Source: Plasmodium coatneyi
Taxonomy: Eukaryota; Apicomplexa; Aconoidasida; Haemosporida; Plasmodiidae
Direction of reading: 5' to 3'
Length of the DNA stretch: 64,000 bases
Assembly: GCF_001680005.1 (NCBI RefSeq)
Contig: NC_033567.1
Span: 1,674,001 to 1,738,000 of the forward strand
Positions 1 through 11,522 of the stretch are shown piece by piece. Under the pieces are notes generated by a model. That model did no database searches. It was given only the letters and a program-made list of their open reading frames with translations, and was not told the DNA's origin. The position numbers and the translations under genes are program-made. How positions within the stretch are numbered: the first letter of the stretch is position 1; every line of letters begins with the position of its first letter.

Positions 1-1573
1 AATATTTGCTTGTTATGTATCACAATGAATGAAAATGTAAATAACATTAGCAGCTCCATTTGTTCCAGTCCCCATGATCTGATGTAGAATTTTAAAAAAG
101 GATTTGTACTTGCTTTATTCACTATTTTTCAGGACATATAATGTAGAGGATACATTCCTCATATGCAATATGTACGTAAGGTACTTTTTGATCTTATAAG
201 TTTTTCTGCGGAATAAAATTAGAGTAAGTACAGTATCTTATATTTTATATGTAATGTGTAGTCCACACCCTTCGGGAACACTTTAATATGGAAGAAATAT
301 GTAGATAAGTTCAGGATAAATGTATACACAACATAAGTAGGAGCAGGCGTTTAGAGCAAAAAATGTAACCTTCCTTTTCTCATAGGAATGAATTATCACT
401 GCACTAATTTTTAAATTTAGCTTAGAATAATTATAGTTAATGAATTGTATAATTATTTTGAAGCTCCGATATATAAAGAATATGTGAAGCTGCGATCCTA
501 GGTAGAGGGACCGGTAAATACTTTTCTCCCATGCGGAACAACAGAACACTATTCAAAATGTTGGAGTAGTAGTTACATGAAGAAATAGGACCTCATGAGC
601 CCCCCTTTTAAGAATTCTGAAGGAATATTCATATACAACATAAAAATATGAAGAGCACCGTTTTAGGGTGTGCTGAATTTAATTGTTTTATAGGAATAAA
701 TTTTTCTTTCTGCGAACACTTCTACAGCATTGTTAGAATAGAAAAGGAGTGCCACGGGAAATGCGTATATTTTTTTTTTGTTTCCGTTTCCCCTTTTTCA
801 TATGGACCCTGTTTATATGATTGAAGCCCATGTGATTCCTCTGCTCATGAATATGTGAGGAACCGGTAAGGGAGAGAGAGAGAATCTTTTTTTTTCTCTT
901 TCCGCGACGGCAGAGGACCGCTTCTTCTTTTTTTTTTCTTTCCTGTTAGCAAGTGCACGCAGGACCGCAGTTCTTTTGGACTGTACGCCGGGGATTTATT
1001 ACGTATTCTATAGAATTAAAATATATTCTAATGTGGTCATAAAAAATATATGTGTTCCTTTAAAATAAAAGTTCATTCACAGAAAAAAGGGAAAAAAGGA
1101 AAAAAAAATTTCAAGTATTATGCATACACAATAATTCGAATATAAGGAATAGTTGCGTGCTTTATCATTGTTTCTGCATATATATAGTATTTAAGTATTT
1201 CAAATTCCTTGCGTAATAAAAATTCTCCTACCACTATTAATAAATGGTAACTTATCTAATAAGTGGTATTTTTTAAAGTAGCTGCGTGAACATCTGTAGA
1301 ACCTATACAAAATGTTGTTCCTAGAATGAATTTTTCGCAATATAATAAATTCCTCAAAGGAAGGAGTCAACTTTACATTGTGTACATGCCATATAAAATG
1401 CCATTCTCTCTTCCTTACCTTATTCAATAACAACTGCGGTAGTTTCACTTTCATAATTGCTGTAATAGTTCGACCACCACAATCACAACAACCTTCCTTC
1501 CACCCACCATCCTAACAACCCACCTACCACCCTACCTCCTAACAACCCACCTACCACCAACCATCTTCCATCA
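1..1573. other. Left-edge spacer, no supported gene
   Basis: AT-rich non-coding sequence with polypyrimidine runs near 885-945 and, at 1484-1560, a C-rich stretch that is the complement of the dispersed G-rich minisatellite found elsewhere in the window. Two short open frames on the minus strand (283-549 and 1200-1454) show no family motif. The second begins with a good exon-1-like stretch followed by a GTAAGG donor, but no partner exon was found. Confidence 0.6.
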
Positions 1574-3340
1574 TCATCTGGTGGATGATGATGAGGTATA
1601 TGGAATTGAATATTCTGACGAATTTATTGTTGTTGAGGTGTAATCGTCGCCGTCTGACAAGGTGTTCAAATCGTGGTTAATTGATCTTTTCTTCCTCCTA
1701 TCACTTCCAGAGTGATTATGTTTATTAAGGAAAAATGGTTTATACTGAAAAAAGGAAAGGAAAATAAGTTGGTGGAAGGACGGTTGTTAGGTGGACGGTG
1801 GTTGGTGGAAGTAAGGTTGTTAGTGGTGGTAGGGTGGAAGGAAGTTTGTTAGGTGGATGGTTGGTGGAAGGAAGTTTGTTAGGTGGGTGGTTGGTGGAAG
1901 GAAGTTTGTGTTAGGGGTATTAGAATGGAAAGGTTAGGGTTGGTAGGTGGAAGGAAGGTTGTTAGGGGTGGTAGGTGGACGGAAGTTTGTTAGGGGTGCA
2001 GGGAGGGAAGATCTAAGTAGGACGAAGGAAGGATCTAAGGAGGACGAAGAAAGGATGCCTAAGGAAGGAAGGAAAGAACGGTCTAAGGAGGAGGAAGGAA
2101 GGGTCTAAGGAGGAGGAAGTAAAGGGGTCTAAGTAGGAAGAAGGAAAGGAGGTTCTAAGAAGGAATGTGAAAGAAAGAAGGAATAAGGGAAGAAGAATTT
2201 AAGGAGCAGGGAAGAATGTGGTCTAATGAAGGAAGGAGGGTCGAAAAAGGTTCTATACACAAATACATATATTTGATGTAGTTTATTCCTATGGATAATG
2301 TTCGTAGAAGTAGTGTCTGTTTATTATATTGCTTATATTTCTATAGTGGTCATTTTAGGTGGAAGTGTACCTTATATAAAAAGAAAGGAAGAGCAGTCGT
2401 TCCCAGTGTACCAAATATAGAAGAAAGAGCCGTGGTGCTGGTGGAAGGATTGTTGTTAGTGGTGGAAGGAAGGTTCTGTGTTTCCTTTTCAACAGAGGAA
2501 CATGTCGTCCGTCCCTCTTATGCAGGTTTTGAAGGACATTGTAATTCCTGTAATTTTCCTTTAATGCCACCTTTACCCTGTTCCCAAACATTTTTGCAGT
2601 ATTCATCAGAGTTCTTGTTGGTTGTACAATATGCCTCCAGAGCCTTATATGCTACATTAATTTCTTCCACGTAACTTTTATATTTTTCCTCACTACATGT
2701 GATTCTATAATTTTGTGTACGTGTGTATATTGTGTTATAGTCATGGAGAAAATCGAACATTGTTTTCATATGTTTGAAAGTGGCTTGGTCAACATTATTA
2801 GGGCAAATAAGTGTACACTTTTTTTCCCCATACTAATCCTTTATAAATTGGCAAATAGTTCTTAATGTGCTCCCGAAATGGTGACCTTGGTAACTCTTAA
2901 ATAATATATCCCCTACCCAGAAAAACAGGAATTCACATCGATTGCTACTGAATAAGCTGTTTTCCCATTTATACATTTTGGCCACATAGCATGCCGCTCC
3001 TACGATGTTATTAAGGTGGCTCTCTACACCACTACTTCTCTGTAGAGCCCTCTTTATATTCTTCGTACACTGGTCTTCACAGTTTCCATCGCTTCCTTTA
3101 AATAGGTTATAGAAATAGGTACCCGAAGGTAAATGCTTTTCAAGTTGTTCCTGCAAATGTAAAGTTAACAAAGAAGTTTAACATATAAATAGGTGTATTT
3201 CCAATGTGTTTATCTACATGCTTTTTATTTTCATTCGTATTATGTGTTTTTATTATTGCATAGAAAGTAATATGCATATAATAAATACATCATTATTTGT
3301 ATTGAGGAACAAGGAAAAAAACCTTTAGTGATTGTGTCAT
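1574..3340 (-). pseudogene. KIR pseudogene with two in-frame stops
   Basis: Three exons can be placed: 3323-3340 (MTQSLK), 2371-3150 and 1574-1744, all joining in phase 0 with GT/AG sites. Exon 2 starts EQLEKHLPS, has the Cys-rich KIR domain with a FFWVGD motif and ends in a transmembrane helix closing FFLYK. Exon 3 encodes a basic tail ending in the SEYSIPYT type. Two in-frame stops interrupt exon 2: TAG at 2833-2835 and TAA just after the PSKPA motif near 2516-2518. The frame is otherwise kept across the whole exon, so inactivation looks recent, or the stops are sequence errors. The 626-base second intron holds the G-rich minisatellite. Family assignment is firm; loss of function is inferred. 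Confidence 0.85.
1780..2250. repeat. G-rich minisatellite in KIR intron
   Basis: Degenerate tandem repeats of two kinds: GGTGG-x-GGAAGGTTGTTAGG units, then AAGGAAGGGTCTAAGGAGG units. The block sits in intron 2 of the pseudogene, so the spliced strand is C-rich. The same units recur at about 15.3, 16.1, 18.4, 23.1-23.6, 40.1, 40.9 and, as complement, 60.7 kb. Confidence 0.85.
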
Positions 3341-4160
3341 TCTTTATGCGTGTGTATATCCTTTGCGTATGTATGTATAATTTGGAATGTGAATTTTTCT
3401 ATATATATGTTAGAAGTTGTGTTCTGTTTTTATTTATACATTCAATATACAAAGGGGTGGGGAAAGGAAGTGTATATATGTATGTGCAAAAATTTTGGTT
3501 CCTTCTTATGATTGAGGAATATTGAAAATTTTTTATGCTTTCTTCCTTTTTCTTCATTAATAATAATATATATTTCGTTTAATTTTTTAAGTGGGCCTAA
3601 CACATCATACATGTATATTGTACACCTTGTACCTTGGAGCATGTATGTTATTGTTATTTATACCACGTTCTTCCTTTTATTACATATATAAATAAGTGCA
3701 AATTCTTTCTTCCCCCCTCTCCCCCTTTTTGAGCAGAATATTTTAGTACATGTGCTGCTTAATTTAATGTTAAATTGTTATGCTTTAAAAGTGGGGTGCT
3801 GCTTATATGGAAGTTATTAACATATACATGTATAGTGTATAGTTCATATACATGCATGTATGTGCATAGAGCACATTCTATCCCTCCCCGAAATGCGAAA
3901 TGTGCACCTAGAGAGTTTAAACACTCTTTTTTTTAATAAAAATTTGTGAATGTATTATGAACTTTTGCTGTGTTACTTTTTCTTTTTAAAGGAGGGGGAA
4001 AACGAAGAAAGGAATGGATATGTAGGGAAGGACGAATTCTTTATAAGGTATTTAAGAGGAGAAAGAAGAAAGGATTCACACACATTAATCCTATTTAATT
4101 GCTCCGGAATAAATACTTTCTACATTTTATGTTAATTTATATGCATGCATGTGCAGCAGA

Positions 4161-4184
4161 GAGAGCACATGGTACCTTTCTTCC
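4161..4184. promoter_or_regulatory. Conserved upstream element, copy 1
   Basis: A 24-base block starting GAGAGCACATGG and ending CTTTCTTCC is identical at 32730-32753. Both copies lie several hundred bases (about 820 and 630) upstream of the start codon of a minus-strand KIR. This could be a shared promoter or simply residual homology from duplication. Confidence 0.4.
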
Positions 4185-4205
4185 TCATTTATATTTGTAC
4201 CCATT

Positions 4206-4370
4206 CCAATCAATATGAGTATTTCAATCAATATGAGTATTCCAATCAATATGAGTATTCCAATCAATATGAGTATTCCAATCAATATGAGTATTCCAAT
4301 CAATATGAGTATTCCAATCAATATGAGTATTCCAATCAATATGAGTATTCCAATCAATATGAGTATTGCA
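4206..4370. repeat. 18-bp minisatellite, about nine copies
   Basis: Near-perfect tandem copies of an 18-base unit (ATGAGTATTCCAATCAAT), with single-base variants only in the first and last copies. Because the unit is a multiple of three, several frames on both strands stay open. Nothing suggests it is translated. Confidence 0.95.
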
Positions 4371-4655
4371 CTATAAGTATTGTACGTACGTTTTCTGTGC
4401 GTAACTGTTTTGTGCATGTATGCACAGACATTCATTAATGTATACACAGACACGCACACAAAAAGATAGTATGACGCAAAATGAGAGAGTTCCTATATAA
4501 ACAAATGCATGGAAATCTTGATAATAATGTACAACATTATTCAAAAACAAAAAAAAAAGGAGGAACAACAACTACGCCATTCCCTCCCCCTTATTCTTTA
4601 GATTTGTCTATGTTTGTGGCTCTTTGCTCCTGAAATTGGTATGTATGACCAAATG

Positions 4656-5466
4656 CTACTTGTTACATTTTTTCTTCACCTTAGTGTAATAAAATCCTAA
4701 TACCACCCACAAATAGACTAATCCAATAATTAACTGAAATGTAAAGATAATTGCATTATATGATTCTGTGACCCAAGTGGAAAAAAAATTTTTCATAAGG
4801 GAAATAACCGGTTGAATGGAACAGGGAACTAATGAATAAACAACTGAGAGAACTAACATGGAACATAATGAAAGTTTACTCATAACCTTGGGACATAGTA
4901 ATTTCTTCAATAATTCCTTTGCGTCCGTTTTTCACTTTTTCATTTTTAGCCTTATTCTTCATGAATGGTGCCTTCTCTGATGGATTATTGCTGTTGTTGC
5001 TGCTGTTGTTGTAGTTGGTGGATTTTAATTTTTTCATTCCTTCTTTTAATGTGACATTCTCAAGGGAATCTTCACTAACATCAGAATATAATTCATCGTG
5101 ATCTGATGTTGAGGGTGGTATATTGGTCTGCTGAGTTAATAGTGTGCTCACACGTTCATCAACGTGGTGATTATGTTGATGGGTACTGTTTCTACTATGT
5201 GCTGTTTTTTTACCTAGAGCAGTTACCTAAAACACATAAAAGAAAAGTGCATTCATAATTTATACAATGCACAATTGTTATAATAAAGCAAAGAGGAAAT
5301 TTTTTTTTTTTCCATTTTCTGCACGCACACAAAAAAAAAAATGAACCATAATAATGATTATGCACAAATTTTAAAAATGAAATAGTAATTGTCATACATA
5401 GTGGTTATATTGCGCCCAACAGCAAAGTATCAAGATGAATACGAGGTATTTTGCGGAGAACATCAT
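4656..5466 (-). pseudogene. Two-TM exported-protein family gene, frameshifted
   Basis: Exon 1 (5398-5466) encodes MMFSAKYLVFILILCCWAQY plus three residues, a hydrophobic signal-like start. Exon 2 opens at 5226 after an AG acceptor and encodes a polar region, then NGRKG, then two hydrophobic helices near the C-terminus (stop at 4656). The exon plan, the split after a Tyr codon, the K-N-G-R-K-G motif and the two C-terminal helices match the intact gene at 42061-42789. The frame breaks near 4905-4912: the upstream frame stops at 4876 while the transmembrane part is read in another frame. Exon 2 is 571 bases, not a multiple of three, so a one-base indel is likely (mutation or assembly error). I infer an exported red-cell protein of the PfMC-2TM or Pv-fam type; no classical PEXEL is clear. 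Confidence 0.7.
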
Positions 5467-6000
5467 TTTGCTCCTGTTCGTATTTTTTTTATTTATTTAA
5501 TTTTTATTCCTTTTTAGAATGAAGTATAAGTTTAGAAAGTAAAAGTGTAGATTTTTCTCTTTTTTTATTCTTTTAAAATGAAGAGTAAGTTTAGAAAGTA
5601 AAAATGTAGGTTTTTTTTCTTTTCTAATTTACGTTAAATAGATTGTATGATTATTATTATTCCTTCGTGAGCATAGAGTGTTAATTCAGTAGTATTCTGT
5701 GCGCGGTCGATTTACTGCTTTTTTCATTTTAAAGGTGTGTAAATGAACTTCAAATGAAAGAGTAATTAAAATGCACAATAATTAATATAGATGATGTCAT
5801 CTTGCAGAATTAACAAAAGAAACATATTTTTTTCATTAAATATTACATTAAATATTTCATTAAATATTACATTATTTAAAAAAAAATAATATTCAATATT
5901 GGTCAATTCTCTCAAGGAGAATATTGCTCAATTTTCAACAACGCATTTTCCTTCTAACGGTGTAATGGGAGGAGCAAATTACCTACATACTTTGAGCATT

Positions 6001-6052
<52 letters not shown>

Positions 6053-6611
6053 ATATATATATGTTCTAATTATATATATATATGTTATATATATATAGAT
6101 GTATAGGTGTACAACGTTGCGTTGTATATGTGCATGTTTGCGATCACAATTTTTTATTTGCTCCTTTTAACTTTAGATATAATGGTAAAAAAATTAATAA
6201 AAAAAAAAAAAAAACACTTCAAAAAAAGAGTACTGAGTAAGTCAGCCCTTTTTTCTTGCGCACACTAAAATGGAGGAGGGTGGAGGGGATTAAATTTCTT
6301 TTTTTTCCTTCCCTCCTTGCGTCCTCATGAGTGCATATATATTACATAATTTGTCACACTATATAATAGTAGTATAATGTAGTGTAGTTTAGTGTGGTGT
6401 GTTGTTGTTAGTGTAGTGCAGTGTAGTGTAGAATAGTGTAGTGTAGTATAGTATAGTGTATTATTAGAGTATGTCGTGTGGTGGTGTTGTTAATGTGGAG
6501 TGTTTGTTTGTCACACTTAGTGCAGGGAATGTTTGTTGTCACATTTAGTGTGGAGGTTGTCACACTTAGTGGAGGAAGGGAGTGTTTATGTCATACTTAG
6601 TGTGGAGGGAG
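5467..6611. other. Spacer with AT and GT-rich repeats
   Basis: No gene seen. It contains a direct duplication at about 5512-5625 (a block with AATGAAG-AGTAAGTTTAGAAAGTAAAA in two copies), an (AT)n microsatellite at 6008-6048, TAGTGTAG repeats at about 6366-6470 and TGTCACACTTAGTGTGGAGG-like repeats to about 6610. Confidence 0.65.
6008..6048. repeat. (AT)n microsatellite
   Basis: About twenty uninterrupted TA dinucleotides, followed by shorter TA runs to about 6100. Confidence 0.95.
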
Positions 6612-7937
6612 TTACATGTTTTGGTAACTAATATTCTTCCTTCGTTGTTGATTTTTATTATTATTTCCCCCACCACGTGGAACTTTATATATGGTAGAAT
6701 TATCTGTTGTTGTTGAAGTTTCTGTTGAATGTGTTGTTAAATTTGATGTGGAAGAATATCCTGCTGTGGAGTCACCTATTATTGTTGAACTGTTTACTAA
6801 TTCATGAAAGTGACGTTCAGTTGTTCTTTTCTTCCTTCCACCGCTGCTTTTAAATTTGTTATGGAACCAATCAGGTAAAAGGTTATACTGAAAATTGTTA
6901 AAAGAAATAAGGGAATATCCACTTATACATATATATATACCATATATATATGTATATACGTCTACATATATACATATGTATATATGTACATATGTCTATA
7001 TGTATATATATATGGTATATATGTATACTTACTTTGTAAAGGAAGAAAGCAACGGCCGCAGGTAAGCCCACTGTAGTGGCCAGTGTAGAAGAGATAATAG
7101 CAGGGGTGCCGGCGGGACCCCCACCACCTCCAGGTGCTAAAGGAACATCGTGCCTATCTTGAACTTTCACAGAATCCGGTTTACTCACTTCGCTACATGT
7201 CAAACCTGATATTCCTGTTCCAACGAACGTCTTATTCGTTTTATTAAAATCTGCACAACACTGATCTTCACTATCACTACCACATGTACTGCTCATACTA
7301 TTATATGCTTCATTAACTTTGTCCACATAATCCTTATATCCTTGACTACAGGTATTGCTACTGTAGTCCCATTTTTTCCGTATAGCATCATTGTCTTGGA
7401 GGAAATCGAATAAGATTTTACTATTCTTAAAAAGGTCTTCGTCCATATTGCTGTATATATACTTGCAGTCCCATGGGGGGTCAAGTGACTTCAGTAAATT
7501 ATGAACTGAAGTTGTACCAGTTGGATATTTATCACCACTTAAACTTTTTCTTATTTTATCAATTATCCAATAATAGAGATAATCGCAGCGCCTCATATAG
7601 TGTAATGGTTCCTCCGTGCTGCTCATCTGGGATGCGTAACAATATGCATTCTTAATGTCTTCCTTATATGGTATGAAATATTGATGGTTCCACCATCCAC
7701 CTTGTTCCATTTTACTAGTGTCACAGGATGAACTACTTCCATTTTCCCCTAATTTTTTATACATTACTCTGGAAGGTAGTTCACTTACCTTCTGCTGGTC
7801 CTATAAATATAAATGTTTTTTAGGGAAGTATATATGTATGTGTTCACGTTCCCATTATACCATAAATAAGGAGTTATGTATACAATATTTACACATACGC
7901 CTTAAAAAAAGTAACCAACCTGCAGTGGTTTTGCCAT
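6612..7937 (-). CDS. KIR: KIR variant antigen, three exons
   Basis: Exons are 7920-7937 (MAKPLQ), 7033-7800 and 6612-6887, all in phase 0, giving about 353 residues. Exon 2 opens DQQKVSELPSR and holds a Cys-rich extracellular domain with YYWIIDK in the position of the usual YYWLG motif and an ILFDFLQD motif. A Pro/Gly stretch (LAPGGGGGPAG) precedes the transmembrane helix, residues about 242-260, ending FFLYK. Exon 3 encodes YNLLPDWF, then a basic KKR patch and a Ser/Thr-rich tail ending NISYQNM. No signal peptide is present; the single helix is expected to place the Cys-rich part outside. The start is set by a phase-0 GT donor 18 bases after ATG. Probable variant surface antigen of infected red cells; intact by reading frame. 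Confidence 0.9.
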
Positions 7938-9028
7938 TCTTTCCTTTATTTTATGTTTACATTATTTAGTGTATGTTTAATTTGAATTTATATGTTAAAA
8001 GATTGTTGTGTGTGCTGTTCTTCCTTCTATATATTCATATAGAATAAACATATGTAAGAATTTCGGTACACCCCCTCCAGATGATTATGAAGCCTATATT
8101 GCAAAATTCACTGCCTCCCCAGCAAGTAATACATTACTTAACACCTCAATTAGATCAAATACACATATGTATCAAGATCATTGCATGTATATGTGTATCC
8201 CAGCAATAAGTGCATATAAACAGAAAAATAATAGGCAAAAAAAGAAGAAGAAGGAAAAATCAGGAATTCCCACATGTTCTTGATGCACTTATTTTTAACA
8301 TTCCGTGATGCATAATTATTCCCGAAACATTATATTACTAATCCATTTCCTTAATTATTTTGTACATAATAGAGCACACTTTTCATAAATACCTCAAATA
8401 TAATATTCACATTTGCGTTAGTTGAGCTGTTCACATCATTCCGTTTTTCTTTCCGACCTTCTTTCCTTTTCTAATGTAGATTATATTCTATTATATACTA
8501 ATGTGTACCCTGTTCTCCTTTTTTTTTATTATTTTATTATTTTTTATTTATTCCTTTCTTTTTTTTTTTTTTTTTTTTCCTTTTAGAGGTATGATATTTT
8601 TTTTAATTTTTTCTTCCTTTTAAAATTAAAAATTCCAAATTTATGCTATTTGGAGTCGAAAAAAATATTTTATACACTTACCCGAAATTCTTATTAAGAG
8701 TTCTTCACATAGAATACATGCACTTATAATTCATTCATATATTGAGAGCACTTTGCTCTTCTTTCTATTTTTTTTTTAATTTTCTTATTTATGTAAATAA
8801 TTAGTTATTGTGCTCCACACACACAATGTTATTCACATATACACTTACACAAAATTCTTCTTTCTTCCTTCGGCACATTCCATACCCCCCAAAAGTGGTT
8901 CTTTGTTGTTCCCTTAGGTATATTTTATTATAGATCTTGGGGACGGGAAGGGGTAAACATTGTATGCGTTGTTTATAATTTCTGGAGAAGGAGGGAAGGT
9001 GTAGACATTACACATTTTATGTTCCATG
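7938..9028. other. Intergenic, no gene
   Basis: AT-rich spacer with a poly-T run at about 8560-8580. A plus-strand open frame at 8008-8283 has no recognisable motif and ends in a Lys-rich low-complexity run. Confidence 0.6.
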
Positions 9029-10518
9029 TTACATGTTTTGGTATGCAATATTTCTATTTTTCCTTTGCCTTTGTTGCCTCTGTTGTTGTTGATCTTTTCT
9101 ACTAATATTTGTTCTTTCCCTTCTTTCTGCGGGTCGTGGTCGTCGTTGTTCATTATATATAGTAGAAACTTCTGTGAAGTCACTCGTTGAATTGTGTGTG
9201 GAATATTCTGTAGAAAAGTCTAATGTAGATGTATCGTCCTCCCGCGTTTCAAAGTTACGCCTATTCAATGTTCCTTCCCTTTTATTGTGGTTACTGATTC
9301 CGCCGAAGGGAGTGTTACGTATGTTAGAAAAGAATGGAGTATACTAAAATAAAAGGAGGGTGGAAGGGGTTAAAATATGCACATAATATATTTATTAATG
9401 TTCACTTTAAACATTTATCATTCAAAGCGAAGAAGTAAATATTAGTAGATTACATTATTATATATATTTTAAATATATTGGGGACATTACCTTATATAAA
9501 AAGAAACCAAGTACTGGTAATCCCATTACACCAAGGAGTGATGAATATACCGCAGTTATGATATTGTCCTCAAGTACAGCTGTATTAGTGTAAGATCCTC
9601 GGTGGGCTTCTGATATAGGAGTAAATTCTAACCGAACGTTCTTGTATATTTGAGTACCATTCCCAGATCCTTGTCCTAAGGGGCAACTAGTGCCTTTTAT
9701 GCCCTGTGGGGGATCTCGTAAACATTCCGTCTTAGACTCAAATTTCAGTTCCCTTTGTTTACTGTATTCTCCATACTCACTTGTAAATTTCATACAGTAC
9801 TCATCATCAGGCTTTTTTTCACAATCACTATGTACATCCTTATAAGATTTAACAGCTTGGTCCAGGTGCTGGTAATATGCTTCATCGCAATTGTGCTCAT
9901 GACCTTCTAACTGCTGTTTTATATTTGGATAGTCATAAGAGAAATCATATACGCTCTTCCTCTTCATGAAAAGATCCCACTTCATGTTATCCGTATTCTT
10001 ATACTTACACACATTCCCAACATTCAGTCCCTGTAATGCACCGTAAATTCTGTTCATAATTTCATGGAATGAATCCCCTGCTTCCTCCTTAGGTATTTTA
10101 CTTCCTATGTAATAATATAAGAAATCGCAGCGTGCGCTGTAGTATAGGTTGCCTGTTTCCATTCCTGCTATATAACACCAAGCCCCTATAATGTCCTCTG
10201 CATAAGCGTGGAGTTGCATATCCTCCTCCAGATAATCCTTTACTCCTTGCACCGAAGGTTCACCATTACAGTGATTCAGATTTCCCTGGAATTTACTGTA
10301 AAAATTTTTACTTGAAGGTAATTCCTTCAAATCTGCCTCCTGTAAATTTAATGAGAGGAATGTACATATATATATATGTGCATTTATTGATGTACATTCC
10401 ATATATATATATATTCGGTCTGCTGAATCATATATATATAGAGTATTATATGAATTAATATATAATTGTTCATATTGGAAAAAAAATAGGAAGAACATAC
10501 CCTTAGTATGCTTGTCAG
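9029..10518 (-). CDS. KIR: KIR variant antigen, start codon reads CTG
   Basis: Exon 2 is 9491-10339 and exon 3 is 9029-9343, both in phase 0. Exon 2 opens EADLKELPSSKNFY and contains the Cys-rich domain with AWCYIAG and FLYYYIGSK motifs; the helix at its end closes VLGFFLYK. The tail begins YTPFFSNIR and ends NIAYQNM. The best first exon is 10501-10518, which aligns with the MT-type first exons of neighbours (context AACA-ATG-ACA), but here the codon is CTG: L/M-T-S-I-L-R, then GTATGT donor. The gene may be inactive, use a non-AUG start, or carry a sequence error. An in-frame ATG at 10498 would replace the splice with a hydrophobic leader through the intron, which I think is unlikely. About 393 residues if initiated at the CTG. 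Confidence 0.8.
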
Positions 10519-11522
10519 TGTTGCTAATATGAGTGTGTGTATATATATATCTCTCTGTATATATATTTAATTTATTTTAACATTGTTGCCATATTTATAC
10601 ATTCAAAAGTTTTTGGAATATATATAAAAAATTTTTCAAATTATTTCCATTATTGGCTTATGGAAGGAATTTTGTCGAATTTATTCCATATTCCCTATAT
10701 ATTAATTATATTATTGAATTGTAAGTAATTAATCAGAATATTGTATTACAATTTGCATTTTCTCGTAAGTATGTATAGAAACATAATTCTTCCCTTTTCA
10801 CAAAAATTTTTAGCATGTGCACTAATAATTTTTTTTTTTTTTTTATACTTTTACTTGAAAGGGGGAGGAGTGTTCATTTAAAAATATTGTAATCACATGT
10901 ATACAGTGTAGTTCTTATGTACAAGCATCATCCTACCTCCTTCTGTGCAGTGTTTATAATACTCCATATGTAGGTAAATGAACAGCGTGTACACATTATT
11001 AAAATTATTACAAAGCACACTGTTCTACTTTCCCTTTTCTCCCACCCTTCCTCATTTTTTTCATATATTTTTTTTTTTTTTTTTCTTATAAATAATTATC
11101 GCACTCTACACACACAACATTATATTTTGTCGCGCAATAATATTATATATGATATATGTGTTCCACACACTATTATATATATCGCATAATATTATATTAT
11201 ATATAGGACAATATAAAGAGGAGATCATTAGGAAGCACATTGCAATTCACATTACAAGTCATTATAATTAGTTCTTTGCAAGAGGAACTATGAACTATTT
11301 AAAAATTTTGGGTTACACATTTACCCATAATATATATATAAAATTTTTTAAAAAAAAAAGGGGACGGACATTACAAACACTACTTTATAATTAATGGGGG
11401 AAGGAAAGGAGGGTTAAGGAAGGAAAGAAGGGGAATATTCCGCCCTTCCCCTTGCCTTCCTTCCTTAGACCCTTTCCTTCGCCCATTAATTGTTACATTC
11501 CATGTTACCATTCCAGGTGTTC
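10519..11522. other. Intergenic, no gene
   Basis: AT-rich spacer with several poly-T runs. Near its end (11393-11487) lies an imperfect purine/pyrimidine inverted repeat, listed separately. Confidence 0.6.
11393..11487. repeat. Imperfect inverted repeat, GA/TC-rich
   Basis: The left arm (GGAAGGAAAGGAGGG-TTAAGGAAGG pattern) and the right arm (complement of GGAAAGGGTCTAAGGAAGG) pair over about 40 bases around a GGGGAATATTCC centre. It lies just 3' of the KIR pseudogene read on the minus strand, so it could fold in its transcript. Confidence 0.6.

Larger units (their letters stand above)
3341..4655. other. Spacer upstream of KIR pseudogene
   Basis: Non-coding AT-rich sequence between the 5' end of the KIR pseudogene and the 3' end of the exported-protein gene. 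It holds an 18-base minisatellite (about 4206-4370) and a 24-base element at 4161-4184 repeated exactly at 32730-32753. Short open frames over the minisatellite are by-products of its length being a multiple of three. Confidence 0.65.

Noticed and set aside
1200..1454. 84-codon minus-strand open frame with exon-1-like start
   Set aside because: A GTAAGG donor follows twelve codons, but no matching acceptor and second exon could be identified downstream.
4206..4370. Possible CRISPR-like array
   Set aside because: No spacers between units and the organism is a eukaryote; it is a plain minisatellite.
4145..4459. Open frames on both strands over the 18-bp repeat
   Set aside because: They exist only because the repeat unit is a multiple of three; both strands and several frames are open equally.
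8008..8283. 91-codon plus-strand open frame
   Set aside because: Isolated, no motif, ends in a Lys run; looks like chance in AT-rich spacer.
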